From Peptostreptococcaceae bacterium VA2 (GTDB lineage: Bacteria; Bacillota; Clostridia; Peptostreptococcales; Peptostreptococcaceae), in the NCBI GenBank assembly GCA_000686145.1, contig JMMB01000007.1:2666001-2730000 (forward strand): a stretch of DNA of 64,000 nt, in the 5' to 3' direction. This document shows, piece by piece, positions 52,422 to 62,171 of this stretch. The notes under the pieces are model-generated. The model saw only the letters and a list, made by a program, of their open reading frames with translations. It had not been told where the DNA came from and ran no database searches. The position numbers and the translations under genes were made by a program. The first letter of the stretch is position 1. Every line of letters starts with the position of its first letter.

Positions 52422-52428
52422 TATTCTT

Positions 52429-52457
52429 ATTATATAATAAAACTAAATATTTTTAAA
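52429..52457 (-). promoter_or_regulatory. Promoter of the 6S RNA
   Basis: TTTAAA, 17 bases, TATAAT on the minus strand, placing the start site at about 52421. Confidence 0.55.
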
Positions 52458-52494
52458 GTACTTTTATATAGGAATTATCATATTTATTTCAACA

Positions 52495-53349
52495 CTAATC
52501 ATCATCTTCGTCTATGTAGTCTCTATTTTCGTCATTTTCATACTCTTCTTCGTATCCATCATCGTCATCATCTTCTTCATATTCTTCTTCGTATCCATCA
52601 TCGTCATCATCTTCTTCATATTCATCATCATAATCTTCTTCTTCATTATTATCATCTACTCTTAAAAGATTTCCTAACAATTTTAAATTATTCATACTCC
52701 CTAAATTATTTATATTTGCTAGTGAGCTTAAACTAAAACCACCTTCTCCAAAATCATCTGGTAAAAATAGTTCTGCAAATAAATCTATTTTCTTTTTCAT
52801 ATCTATTGCTTTTTCAATTGATCCTTTTCTTTTTTCAGGGAAGACTTCTAGTATTTCTTTTATCATCATATTTTTTTTATCATCTTCATCCATGCTTCTA
52901 AAAAAGTTTGTTTCTTCTTCTTGCATATCCTCTATACTGCTAAGTTTTTTAATTCCTTTAACTAAATCTAATACACTTTCAACTTTTACTAATATCTTCT
53001 TTTCGTCCATAGACATATATTTTTTAGTTCTTGTTATTATCTCCATTCCACGTTCTAAATCTTCGTCACTAAGATCCATTAGCTTTATACCTTTATTTAT
53101 ATCATCCATATTAAATCCAAACATATTTTCACTTCGCTTTGCATCTTTTTTATTTTTAATTTTTTTAGATGTTTTTGTTTTCGTAAAATCATCTTTTTTT
53201 GTTTTTTGTTTCTTAGTTGATGAACTTCGAGTTTTATCAGTTCTTACCTTCTTTGATTTATTTTTATTATCAAATAACGATAGGTCTCCTAATGATATAT
53301 TTCCGTTACTCAATGCAATCATTCCAAGTATTAACAGTATATTGTTCAA
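52495..53349 (-). CDS. Hypothetical protein with basic N-terminal linker and acidic repeat tail
   Basis: 284 residues. Hydrophobic N-terminus (MNNILLILGMIALSNGNISL, possibly a short membrane segment), a Lys/Ser/Thr-rich linker (30-75), a helical central domain (about 75-225, with LSDEDLERGMEIITRTKKYM), and a very acidic tail of Asp/Glu/Tyr including two copies of a 13-residue unit DDDDDGYEEEYEE. Family not recognised. The neighbourhood suggests a spore-related role; that is only an inference. Confidence 0.65.
   Translation of the reverse strand: MNNILLILGMIALSNGNISLGDLSLFDNKNKSKKVRTDKTRSSSTKKQKTKKDDFTKTKTSKKIKNKKDAKRSENMFGFNMDDINKGIKLMDLSDEDLERGMEIITRTKKYMSMDEKKILVKVESVLDLVKGIKKLSSIEDMQEEETNFFRSMDEDDKKNMMIKEILEVFPEKRKGSIEKAIDMKKKIDLFAELFLPDDFGEGGFSLSSLANINNLGSMNNLKLLGNLLRVDDNNEEEDYDDEYEEDDDDDGYEEEYEEDDDDDGYEEEYENDENRDYIDEDDD
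52544..52621 (-). repeat. Two identical 39-bp tandem units coding the acidic tail
   Basis: 52544-52582 and 52583-52621 are exact direct copies (13 codons each), a site prone to expansion or loss. Confidence 0.9.
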
Positions 53350-53558
53350 TTATCGTCACCCCTTAAAATATACTTCTCCCTCATATATAAAGTATGTTTT
53401 CTTTATTATTAGTGTTACTTTTTTTTAATTCTTTTGCATATACATTATCTATAAAGAAATTTTATCTATTTAAATGTATCTTTCACAATTTATAAATTAT
53501 TTCTATATATAAATACTATGAGGTAAATTCAATATATATTATAGAAAGGAGTATTTTT

Positions 53559-54008
53559 ATGAAAAAATTAAACACAGAGGCATTAGAAAAAATGGCTAAA
53601 CAAAAAAATATAGACAAAGACAAAATAGAAAAGATTGCTAACGATTATAAAGGTAAGTCAGAAAGTGAGCTTATGGATGAATTAGTGAGTATAGGAAAAA
53701 CATTACAAGGAAAAGATGAGGTTATTTCTAAATTTAAAACTTTTTTAGATGATGATCAACGCAAAAAATTAGATGTTATAATGAATAAAATATCTGATGC
53801 CGAAATCCAAACTAAATTAGATAGTAAAAAAGGCAAACAAAAAAAATCTTCTAAATCACCTAATCAACCAAACGAATCAAATACAACTGAAAAACATAGC
53901 AAAAAAACTAAGTCATCTAAAAATAATTCTTCTTCAAATGAAAATACAAAGTCTTCTAAACCTAACAAAAAAACTAAAAAAGTTAAAAGATTAAAACAAG
54001 ATGAGTAA
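53559..54008 (+). CDS. Hypothetical protein: helical N-terminus, Lys/Ser-rich tail
   Basis: 149 residues. Residues 1-85 form amphipathic helices (LEKMAKQKNIDKDKIEKIA, ISKFKTFLDDDQRKKLDVIM); 88-149 are a disordered Lys/Ser/Asn/Thr tail, very basic. No family recognised. Preceded by GAAAGGAG with good spacing. It diverges from the acidic-tail protein at 53349, and the opposite charge of the two tails is notable. Confidence 0.65.
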   Translation: MKKLNTEALEKMAKQKNIDKDKIEKIANDYKGKSESELMDELVSIGKTLQGKDEVISKFKTFLDDDQRKKLDVIMNKISDAEIQTKLDSKKGKQKKSSKSPNQPNESNTTEKHSKKTKSSKNNSSSNENTKSSKPNKKTKKVKRLKQDE

Positions 54009-54036
54009 TTATTACTTTTAATCTTTTATTTAAAAA

Positions 54037-54075
54037 TATAGCTAGAGTTTATATAAACTCTAGCTATACTTTATA
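54037..54075. terminator. Palindromic terminator between 53559-54008 and the hut operon
   Basis: 54037-54068 is a perfect 32-bp palindrome centred on TATA (arms TATAGCTAGAGTTTAT), between convergent genes. Confidence 0.85.
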
Positions 54076-54089
54076 TAATTTATATTGTT

Positions 54090-54734
54090 TTAGCTTTCTA
54101 ACTTTAAATGAATATCTTCAATCAACTTATCTTTTATAATCTTTGCATCTGACAATATTTCTTTACAACTATCGCTATATGTATTATGCAACTCCCTGTT
54201 ATCAATCCCCATTAAATTTACTTTTACATTGAGTATAGCGCCCTCTAGCCCTGTATATAGCATAAGTGTGCCTACACCGATATCAGTTATTGCGTTTTGA
54301 TTTCCATGTTGCACTAAGTATTCTAATAGTTCTAATGCTTTAAGAGATAACTTAGCTGTTTTAAAAGGAACATCTATTGAAAATAAAGTAGCATCTTGAA
54401 TAGCATTTTTTCTAAGTTTCATCTCTTTTTCAGTTTCTTTTGGCAACCTCATAGCTTTCATAACTTCATTAAAAGATTCGGTATCTTTATCTATAAGCTC
54501 TACTAATTCTTGTCTTATATCTCCAAGTTTGTTGAACCTATCCACAAATTCTACCCGTATATCTTTATCTAGTCCTTCATATTTTTTCTTTCCAAAACTT
54601 AAATGTGCCATCATCCTAGCTAACCCTATACCTATATCACTAGCTAATGCAGCTACCGAGCCCCCACCTGGTGCTGGTGAATTAGAGTCTACATCTTCAC
54701 AAAATTCAACTATACTCATATCTATTAATTTCAT
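54090..54734 (-). CDS. fchA: Formimidoyltetrahydrofolate cyclodeaminase
   Basis: 214 residues, all-helical FTCD C-terminal type domain: FCEDVDSNSPAPGGGSVAAL, then ARMMAHLSFGKKKYEGLD. Converts 5-formimino-THF to 5,10-methenyl-THF and ammonia, recovering the one-carbon unit after histidine breakdown. Last gene of the hut operon; FtcD and FchA are separate proteins here, as is common in clostridia. Confidence 0.94.
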   Translation of the reverse strand: MKLIDMSIVEFCEDVDSNSPAPGGGSVAALASDIGIGLARMMAHLSFGKKKYEGLDKDIRVEFVDRFNKLGDIRQELVELIDKDTESFNEVMKAMRLPKETEKEMKLRKNAIQDATLFSIDVPFKTAKLSLKALELLEYLVQHGNQNAITDIGVGTLMLYTGLEGAILNVKVNLMGIDNRELHNTYSDSCKEILSDAKIIKDKLIEDIHLKLES

Positions 54735-54753
54735 AATAGTTCCCCCTCTTCAT

Positions 54754-56028
54754 CTATATATTGTTATATATTACTTGTTTATCTTCTACTACTAGTATTC
54801 CTTCTTTGTACACCTTTTCAACATGATTTACACCGAAATGATACATAAGATACTCTATGTTAGGTGCATCAAACACTACTAAATCAGCTTTTTTTCCTAT
54901 CTCTATAGACCCTATTTCATTTTGTCTATCGATTGCATAGGCTGCATTTATAGTAACCGCATTTATTACTTCATTTGGGGTCATCTTAAGCCCTAAACAA
55001 CCTAGTTGCATTACAAATTGTAAATTTTCGCTTGGACAACTTCCTGGGTTATAATCACTAGATAAAGATAGTGCTACACCTAAATCTATCATTTTCCTTG
55101 CATTAGCATATGACTTATTTAAATTAAACGAAGTTGCTGGAAGTATATTTGCTACTACGTTATTTTTTGCCATCATTTTTAATCCTTCTTCACTTGCTGC
55201 CATCAAGTGGTCTGATGATGTACATTTTAGCTTAGCTGATAACTGCGCACCTCCTAATGATACTATTTCGTCTGCATGAATCTTTAGCTTATATCCCATT
55301 TCTTTCGCTTTAGATAATATGTATTCGCCTTCTTCTATGCTAAATACGCCTTCTTCACAAAACACGTCACAAAACTCTGCTAATCCTAATTCTTTAACTT
55401 TAGGAAGCATCTTTTTTACTAAAATATCTATATATTCTTTATGATTTTCTTTATATTCAATAGGAATAGCATGAGCTCCTAAAAATGTATGCACTAAATC
55501 TATAGGATGATCTTTATCTAGTTTTTTTGCTACTTTTAGTTGTTTTATTTCTGTATCAAGTTCTAATCCATATCCACTTTTAGCCTCTGCACTTGTAACT
55601 CCAAATTCTAACATTCTATCTAAGCTTTTTTTAGCTTTATCATATAACTCTTCACTACTTGCTTGTTTTGTAGAATTAACAGTGCTTAATATTCCACCAC
55701 CTTGATTTAATATTTCTATATATGGAACTCCAGATAATTTTTTAGAAAATTCATTTTCTCTAGACCCTCCATGCACTAAATGTGTGTGTGAATCTATTAG
55801 CCCAGGTGTTACTAAAAGTCCTTTTGCATCTTCTATTTTTGTATAATTATTTATTATATTTTTATAATCATTTTTATTTCCTATTTCTATAATTTTTCCA
55901 TCTCTTATAGCTATATATGCATCCTCAATTATATCTACTTCATCCATTTCTTGACCTACTCTAGGTCTTCCTAATCCTTTGCATGTAACAAGTTTACCTA
56001 TATTTTTTATAACTAAATCTACTCTCAT
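54754..56028 (-). CDS. hutI: Imidazolonepropionase
   Basis: 424 residues, amidohydrolase fold: GLIDSHTHLVHGGSRENEF (HxH metal site), SAEAKSGYGLELDTEIK, KIHADEIVSLGG, SDHLMAAS and LSSDYNPGS. Hydrolyses imidazolone propionate to formiminoglutamate. Start lies 5 bases after the ftcD stop; 19 bases before fchA. Confidence 0.96.
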   Translation of the reverse strand: MRVDLVIKNIGKLVTCKGLGRPRVGQEMDEVDIIEDAYIAIRDGKIIEIGNKNDYKNIINNYTKIEDAKGLLVTPGLIDSHTHLVHGGSRENEFSKKLSGVPYIEILNQGGGILSTVNSTKQASSEELYDKAKKSLDRMLEFGVTSAEAKSGYGLELDTEIKQLKVAKKLDKDHPIDLVHTFLGAHAIPIEYKENHKEYIDILVKKMLPKVKELGLAEFCDVFCEEGVFSIEEGEYILSKAKEMGYKLKIHADEIVSLGGAQLSAKLKCTSSDHLMAASEEGLKMMAKNNVVANILPATSFNLNKSYANARKMIDLGVALSLSSDYNPGSCPSENLQFVMQLGCLGLKMTPNEVINAVTINAAYAIDRQNEIGSIEIGKKADLVVFDAPNIEYLMYHFGVNHVEKVYKEGILVVEDKQVIYNNI

Positions 56029-56033
56029 ATTAT

Positions 56034-56927
56034 CTACTCCATTAAACTAGTTTCTAGTACTTTATCTAAACTAAAATTCTCTAATCCTAAATAATATCCT
56101 GCTACGTCTATCAATGCCTCCATTGGACATAACCCCACAATTTCACTGCCTGTAACATTTACTCCATATCGTTTTGCTTCCATTTTTACAGTTTCAAACG
56201 CTCTATACATACTTGTTTTAGTATAATCTGTTAAGTTCATAGTTACTTGAGTTATTTTTCTCTCAGGTATTTCTACTGGACCTGCTTTTATATATCTATA
56301 TCCACCACTTGAAAATCTTATAGTTTTTGCAATCTTACTTGCTATATCTAAATTTTCTGTATCAAGGTTTATATTATAAGCTATAAGAGGGCTTCTAGCT
56401 CCTATTGCTATAGCCCCTGCATTTGGATGTTTTATAGCTTTTCCAAAATCAGGTGCCCAATCTTCATCTTCAAATTTTTTATCTAATCCTTCATACTCGC
56501 CTTTTCTAACTGTAGCTAAATTTTTTCGCTCAGGTTTAGTCGCAGCTTCTTCATATAAAAATACTGGTATTTCATATTTTTGTGATACTTCTTCTCCTAA
56601 CTCTTTTGCTAAATTTATAGCATCTTGCATAGTCATATCTTTTATAGGTATAAATGGACATACATCAGTAGCTCCAAATCTAGAATGTTGTCCCTTATGA
56701 GTATTCAAATCTATAATATCTTTTGCAACTCCTATTGCTTCTAGTACTGCATCTTTTACTTTTTGTGGGTCTCCTATTACTGTAACTACAACTCTATTAT
56801 AATTTTCATCAGCTTCATAGTTTAACAATTTAACTCCTTGTTTACCTCTTAATGGAGTAACTATTTTTTCTATTTTTTCTAAATCTCTACCTTCACTAAA
56901 ATTTGGTACACATTGAACTATTGCCAT
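56034..56927 (-). CDS. ftcD: Glutamate formimidoyltransferase
   Basis: 297 residues, FTCD N-terminal and intermediate domains: QCVPNFSEGRDLEKI, THKGQHSRFGATDVCPFIP, APDFGKAIKHPNAGAIAIGA. Transfers the formimino group from formiminoglutamate to tetrahydrofolate, releasing glutamate. It sits 115 bases after hutU, a larger gap than elsewhere in the operon, and that gap holds inverted repeats. Confidence 0.95.
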   Translation of the reverse strand: MAIVQCVPNFSEGRDLEKIEKIVTPLRGKQGVKLLNYEADENYNRVVVTVIGDPQKVKDAVLEAIGVAKDIIDLNTHKGQHSRFGATDVCPFIPIKDMTMQDAINLAKELGEEVSQKYEIPVFLYEEAATKPERKNLATVRKGEYEGLDKKFEDEDWAPDFGKAIKHPNAGAIAIGARSPLIAYNINLDTENLDIASKIAKTIRFSSGGYRYIKAGPVEIPERKITQVTMNLTDYTKTSMYRAFETVKMEAKRYGVNVTGSEIVGLCPMEALIDVAGYYLGLENFSLDKVLETSLME

Positions 56928-56972
56928 TTTTAAGTCCCCCTTTATTTCTTATAAAATAATATCTTTAATAAT

Positions 56973-57020
56973 GTCACGCTAGCTATACAATTATATAAAT
57001 GTATTTCACGTTAGCGTGAA
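56973..57020. promoter_or_regulatory. Repeated TCACG(C/T)TA half-sites between hutU and ftcD
   Basis: TTCACG-ttag-CGTGAA (57005-57020) is an inverted repeat with 6-bp arms. A further TCACGCTA at about 56974 pairs with TAGCGTGA (57012-57019), so there are three half-sites. Could be an operator for the nearby LacI-type regulator or an RNA stem controlling ftcD expression. No good promoter could be placed here. Confidence 0.4.
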
Positions 57021-57042
57021 CAAATTAAGATATATTTAACCT

Positions 57043-59082
57043 TTAAAATCTACTTTTTTCTATAACTTCATTTATTAAGTCTTCATTTACTATGTATGGA
57101 AGTGTTATATGGTCTTTTCCTTCACACATTTTATTATATTCAATAACAGTAGTTATTGAATTTTCATTTCTTGCCCAAGCACGTCTAGCAACTCCACTCA
57201 TAACATCCCATGGCATAGAAGTCCTTAATATATCGTCAACCCTTTGAGAGCCGTCAAGAACCATTCCGAAGCCACCATTTATAGATTTACCTATACCAAC
57301 ACCTCCACCATTGTGTAGTGCCACTAAACTCATTCCTCTTGCACAGTTTCCTGCAAAGCAATGAGTAGCCATATCTGCCATTATATTACTACCATCTTTT
57401 ATATTAGATGTTTCTCTAAATGGAGAATCTGTTCCAGATACATCATGATGGTCTCTACCCAACATTACAGGTCCTATTTCACCTTTTCTTACCATTTCAT
57501 TAAATTTAAGAGCTATATTTGTTCTTCCCATAGCATCTTGGTAAAGTATTCTAGCTTGAGTTCCTACTACTAATGCATTTTTCTTTGCATCTCTTATCCA
57601 AGCCCAGTTATCTCTATCTTGATATCTTCTATTTGGGTCTATTATATCCATTGCAGCTTTATCTGTTTTTTCTAAATCTTCTTCTTTTGAACTTAAACAA
57701 ACCCATCTAAATGGTCCATATCCATAATCAAATAATTGAGGTCCTAATATATCTTCAACATATGATGGGAATATAAATCCATCTTTTTCATCTACTTTAT
57801 TTTTAGAAATTTCACTGCATCCTGCATCATAAATAGCTTTCATAAAGCTGTTTCCATAATCAAAGAAGTAAACTCCTCTTTCATGTAATTTCTTTATTAG
57901 CTCAAAGTGCTTTATAAGAGTTTTATCTACTAATTCTATAAATTTAGGTTTATCTTCACTTAATAATCTAGTTCTTTCTTCAAAATCAATTCCTTGTGGA
58001 CAATAGCCTCCATCATATGCTGCATGACAAGATGTTTGGTCTGAAAGCAAATCTATATGTACATTATTTTCAACAGCATATTGAAGTAAATCTACTATAT
58101 TTCCATGATATGCAATTGCACAAGGCTCTTTAGAATTCATATACTTATTTGCTATTTCAAAAGCTTCTTTGCAAGTTTTAGCAACTTTACTTACCCATCC
58201 TTGAGTGAATCTTGTTTCTATTCTAGAATAATCAACCTCTGCTATTATTCCTACTCCTCCTGCTATTTCAACTGCTTTACCTTGAGCACCACTCATTCCA
58301 CCTAATCCTGATGTTACAAATAATTTTCCAGATAAATCAGAGTGTTGATCTATTCCAAGCACTAATCTACCTGCATTTAGAAGTGTTGAATATGTTCCAT
58401 GAACTATTCCTTGTGGACCTATATACATCCACCCGCCAGCTGTCATTTGCCCATAGTTAGATACACCTATTGCAGCTGCTCGTTTCCAATCCTCTTGATT
58501 ATCAAACATTCCAACCATAAGACCATTAGTTAATATTACTCTTGGAGCATCTGGCTTTGATTTAAATACTCCTACAGGATGACCTGATTGAAGTACTAAT
58601 GTTTGATCTTGTGTTAAAACTTTCAAATACTCTTTAACTACTAAATATTGCATCCAATTTTGAAATACTTGACCAGTTTCTCCATAAGTAACAAGCTCAT
58701 AAGGATAAAGCGCTATATCAAAATCTAAATTATTATCAATCATTACCTGAAATGCTTTACCTTCTGTACACTTACCTTCATACTCATCTATAGATTTTGC
58801 TTTTAAACTTCCTTGTGGTCTAAATCTATAACCATAAATTCTTCCCATAGTCATCAATTCATTTAAAAATTCTGGTGCTAATTCTTCGTGATATTCCTCT
58901 GGTATATATCGTAGTGAATTTTTTAGTGCTAATTTAATATCACTTTGAGATAATTTAGCTTCTCTTTTTGGCGCTCTTCTTGTTCCTTTTATAAAATCTG
59001 GTACCTTACTTGGAATGTATTTTATTTTTACACTCATAGATTCTTGTATATCTTTGTTTAAAAGATTTAATGTTTTTTCCAT
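57043..59082 (-). CDS. hutU: Urocanate hydratase (long form)
   Basis: 679 residues, longer than the roughly 555-residue Pseudomonas/Bacillus enzyme, as in some anaerobes. NAD-binding and catalytic text: GQMTAGGWMYIGPQGIVHGT, SGLGGMSGAQGKA, DQTSCHAAYDGGYCPQG, HNGGGVGIGKSINGG. Hydrates urocanate to imidazolone propionate. 17 bases after hutH. Confidence 0.95.
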   Translation of the reverse strand: MEKTLNLLNKDIQESMSVKIKYIPSKVPDFIKGTRRAPKREAKLSQSDIKLALKNSLRYIPEEYHEELAPEFLNELMTMGRIYGYRFRPQGSLKAKSIDEYEGKCTEGKAFQVMIDNNLDFDIALYPYELVTYGETGQVFQNWMQYLVVKEYLKVLTQDQTLVLQSGHPVGVFKSKPDAPRVILTNGLMVGMFDNQEDWKRAAAIGVSNYGQMTAGGWMYIGPQGIVHGTYSTLLNAGRLVLGIDQHSDLSGKLFVTSGLGGMSGAQGKAVEIAGGVGIIAEVDYSRIETRFTQGWVSKVAKTCKEAFEIANKYMNSKEPCAIAYHGNIVDLLQYAVENNVHIDLLSDQTSCHAAYDGGYCPQGIDFEERTRLLSEDKPKFIELVDKTLIKHFELIKKLHERGVYFFDYGNSFMKAIYDAGCSEISKNKVDEKDGFIFPSYVEDILGPQLFDYGYGPFRWVCLSSKEEDLEKTDKAAMDIIDPNRRYQDRDNWAWIRDAKKNALVVGTQARILYQDAMGRTNIALKFNEMVRKGEIGPVMLGRDHHDVSGTDSPFRETSNIKDGSNIMADMATHCFAGNCARGMSLVALHNGGGVGIGKSINGGFGMVLDGSQRVDDILRTSMPWDVMSGVARRAWARNENSITTVIEYNKMCEGKDHITLPYIVNEDLINEVIEKSRF

Positions 59083-59099
59083 ATTCAGACCCCCCTAGA

Positions 59100-60668
59100 C
59101 TAAATTCTACTTTTTACTAAAATTTCTTCATCAGTTAACAATTTTTCTTCTAATGCTTTTTCTACAGCTTCAACTATTAAATTTTGTTTTATTACATCTT
59201 CACATATATTAATGTCTTTATACATTACTCTATCTTTATCTACAAACGTAGTATGTTCTCTTACAACTTCATATGCTGCATTTGTTCCTATTCCTAAGTT
59301 TTTCTTACCCCTTAAATCTATTGCTTGTACTGCTCCTAAAATTTCCATTGCTAATACTTTTCTTGCATTTTCCATTATATCTTTTGCTTTTCTTGCTGCT
59401 ATTGTACCCATAGATACATGGTCTTCTTGATTTGCTGATGATGGTATTGAGTCTACACTTGCTGGATGTGCTAAAATTTTATTTTCTGAAACTAATGATG
59501 CTGCACTATATTGAACTATCATAAATCCTGAGTTTAATCCGCCTTTATTTACTAAAAATGCTGGTAAGCCATGGCTTAATGCTGGGTTAACTAATTTTTC
59601 TAGTCTTCTTTCTGATATGTTTGCAATTTCTGATAGTGCAATTCCTAAAAAGTCAAAGCTTAGAGCCATTGGTTGACCGTGGAAGTTACCACCTGATATT
59701 ACATCTTCGTCCTCTGGGAATATTATTGGGTTGTCTGTTACTGAGTTGATTTCTATATTTATTTTATTTTTTACATATTCTATTGCATCTTTACTTGCTC
59801 CGTGAATTTGTGGTGAACATCTTATTGAGTATGCATCTTGCACTCTCATATCTCCTTGTTTAGTTGTCATTTCACTGTATTTAACTATTTCCAATATATT
59901 TTTAGCTGTATTTATTTGACCTTTATGAGGTCTTACACTATGTACTCTTTCGTCCATAGCACAAGTTATTGCATTTAATGCTTCCATTGTAAGTCCTAGA
60001 GCTACGTCTGCTGTTTTTAATAAGTTTATTGAATCATATAATGTTAACAATCCGACAGATGTCATAACTTGAGTTCCATTTATAAGTGCTAGACCTTCTT
60101 TTGCACATAAATATTCTAAAACTTCTATACCTGCTCTTTGCATAGCTTCTTTAGAATTTAATCTCTCACCTTTATAGATTGCTTCTCCTTCGCCTAACAT
60201 AGTTAATACCATATGTGATAGTGGAGCTAAATCTCCTGATGCACCTAATGAACCTTTTTCTGGTATTATTGGATGAACTCCTTTATTTATCATTTGAATT
60301 AAAGTATTTAATGTTTCTGTTCTTATACCAGAGTGCCCTTTTGAAAGTGCATTTACTCTTAGTAACATTATAGATCTTACTACTTCTTCACTCAAAGGAT
60401 TTCCAACACCACAAGCATGGCTTATTATTAAATTTCTTTGAAGTTTTTTTGTATCCTCTTTTGATATTGCAACATCTGAAAATTTTCCAAATCCAGTTGT
60501 AATTCCATATGATACTTTTTCTTTATCAACAAAACTATCTACTAAGTCCCTAGCTATTTTTACTTTATCTAGAGCCCCCTTAGTTAATACTACTTCATAA
60601 TTATTTCTAGCAACATTAACTACTTCCTCTATTGTTAAACTACTCCCATCAATTAATACTTTACTCAT
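59100..60668 (-). CDS. hutH: Histidine ammonia-lyase
   Basis: 522 residues. The MIO cofactor forms from A143-S144-G145 within GSLGASGDLAPLSHM; YGITTGFGKFSDV and GNFHGQPMALSFD line the active site. Deaminates histidine to trans-urocanate. First structural gene of hutH-hutU-ftcD-hutI-fchA, with GGGGG 8 bases before the ATG. Confidence 0.97.
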   Translation of the reverse strand: MSKVLIDGSSLTIEEVVNVARNNYEVVLTKGALDKVKIARDLVDSFVDKEKVSYGITTGFGKFSDVAISKEDTKKLQRNLIISHACGVGNPLSEEVVRSIMLLRVNALSKGHSGIRTETLNTLIQMINKGVHPIIPEKGSLGASGDLAPLSHMVLTMLGEGEAIYKGERLNSKEAMQRAGIEVLEYLCAKEGLALINGTQVMTSVGLLTLYDSINLLKTADVALGLTMEALNAITCAMDERVHSVRPHKGQINTAKNILEIVKYSEMTTKQGDMRVQDAYSIRCSPQIHGASKDAIEYVKNKINIEINSVTDNPIIFPEDEDVISGGNFHGQPMALSFDFLGIALSEIANISERRLEKLVNPALSHGLPAFLVNKGGLNSGFMIVQYSAASLVSENKILAHPASVDSIPSSANQEDHVSMGTIAARKAKDIMENARKVLAMEILGAVQAIDLRGKKNLGIGTNAAYEVVREHTTFVDKDRVMYKDINICEDVIKQNLIVEAVEKALEEKLLTDEEILVKSRI

Positions 60669-60802
60669 AATTTATCCCCCTTACTATAGTTTAGATACTT
60701 GTACTAAATGTAAGCTAATTTATAAATTTTTTATTTATTTAATAAGTACTTCTATAATCTATGTTTGTAAACCTTCACTATTATAATTTTTTATATAATA
60801 TA

Positions 60803-60836
60803 AAAAAGCATACTACCTATTTAGATAATATGCTTT
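60803..60836 (-). terminator. Terminator after the LacI-type regulator gene
   Basis: AAAGCATA / TATGCTTT stem followed by TTTTTTATA on the minus strand. Separates the regulator from the hut genes, which therefore need their own promoter in 60669-60800 (none convincing by eye). Confidence 0.7.
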
Positions 60837-60856
60837 GCACTTAATAAAAATCATAT

Positions 60857-61870
60857 TTATTTTTTATCTATAACACTTTCTCTTTCTATTATTCTATATG
60901 GTAATTCCATTTTCTTACTTTCTAGTACTTCTTTATTTATAAGTTTTATTACCATCCTCATAGCAACTGCTCCCATATCATATAGAGGTTGGTATACTGT
61001 TGTTAATTTAGGTCTATACATTTTAGCTATCTTAACATCATTAAATCCAGCTACTGATATATCTTCTGGAACTTTATATCCAGCATCACAAATTGCATTT
61101 ATAGCTCCTATTGCAGCTTCATCGCCAGTTACAAATGCTGCATCTGGTACTATATTGTCATCTAACAATTCTTTCATACTTTTATAACCTTTTTCATAAG
61201 TAGTTCCGCCGTTTTTGATTAAGGTTTTGTCTAGTTTTATATTATTTTCACTTAAAGCATCTTCGTATCCTGATAATCTTTCCATCTCTAGAACAGTATC
61301 ATCTTCACTTGTCATTATAAATGCTATCTTTTCATGTCCTTTGCTCACAAGATACTTAGTCATATCATAAGTAGCTTCTTTATTGCTTGTACTTACTGTG
61401 TGTATATCATAATTTCTAGCTGTTTTACTTATATAAGTTGCTGGTATTCCACAGTTTTGAATATAGTTTATATGCTCTTCTTCTACTTTCCAAGAAATCA
61501 TTACTATACCTTCTACTTGTTTAGCTCTTAGTAAGTTTATACTTTTTAATTCTTGTTCTCTATTAGAATAAGTATTTGCTAATAAAATATCATAATCATA
61601 CATTTTTGCTATTTCTTCAATTCCGTTTAATATCTCATTTACAAAAGAATCTGATAGTTCTGGTACTACTACTCCTATAAGCTTACTCTTTTTTGTTACT
61701 AAACTTCTTGCAAGCGGATTTGGAATATATCCCGTTTCTTTTATAACATCTAAAACTCTTTGTTTTACTTCGTCCGTTACTGGTTTTGAATCATTTATAA
61801 CTCTAGATACAGTAGATATAGAAACTCCTGATTGTTTTGCTACATCTTTTATAGTTATGTTATTTCTCAT
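60857..61870 (-). CDS. LacI/GalR-family transcriptional regulator
   Basis: 337 residues. N-terminal helix-turn-helix and hinge (ITIKDVAKQSGVSISTVSRV, IKETGYIPNPLARSL) and a periplasmic-binding-protein-like effector domain with FVTGDEAAIGAINA and AVAMRMVIKLIN. LacI proteins usually sense sugars; its location upstream of hut, same strand, makes it a candidate hut or carbon-catabolite regulator (CcpA-like), not proven. Confidence 0.92.
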   Translation of the reverse strand: MRNNITIKDVAKQSGVSISTVSRVINDSKPVTDEVKQRVLDVIKETGYIPNPLARSLVTKKSKLIGVVVPELSDSFVNEILNGIEEIAKMYDYDILLANTYSNREQELKSINLLRAKQVEGIVMISWKVEEEHINYIQNCGIPATYISKTARNYDIHTVSTSNKEATYDMTKYLVSKGHEKIAFIMTSEDDTVLEMERLSGYEDALSENNIKLDKTLIKNGGTTYEKGYKSMKELLDDNIVPDAAFVTGDEAAIGAINAICDAGYKVPEDISVAGFNDVKIAKMYRPKLTTVYQPLYDMGAVAMRMVIKLINKEVLESKKMELPYRIIERESVIDKK

Positions 61871-62097
61871 GTCAAATCCCTCCTTATCTTCTCTTTTATT
61901 TATTTTAAATTTGTTTTCCTGTTTTCCTGTTCATTAAAATTCTATTTTATCATATTTTTTTAATTATATAAACATATAACTCAAATATTATGTAAATCTT
62001 TCTTATTTTGAGTTATGTACTTATTTTATATTTTTATTCAATATAATATACTAAATTAATTTTATTTTCTAGACTAGTTGTATATAAAAAATAAATA

Positions 62098-62146
62098 TTG
62101 ACTTCTTTATTGTATCATGATAAAGTTTTATTGACATTGATTATCA
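62098..62146 (+). promoter_or_regulatory. Promoter with candidate Fur box
   Basis: TTGACT, 17 bases, TAAAGT (62098-62126), then TGACATTGATTATCA (62132-62146), which matches the 7-1-7 Fur consensus TGATAATnATTATCA with two mismatches, at the expected start site. Remaining sequence of the 61871-62171 gap is AT-rich and unremarkable. Confidence 0.5.
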
Positions 62147-62171
62147 AAACAAATTGAAAAGGAGTTTCATT

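Noticed and set aside
57005-57020. Catabolite-responsive element (CcpA cre) in the hut operon
   Set aside because: TTCACGTTAGCGTGAA does not fit the TGWAANCGNTNWCA consensus at the flanking positions.
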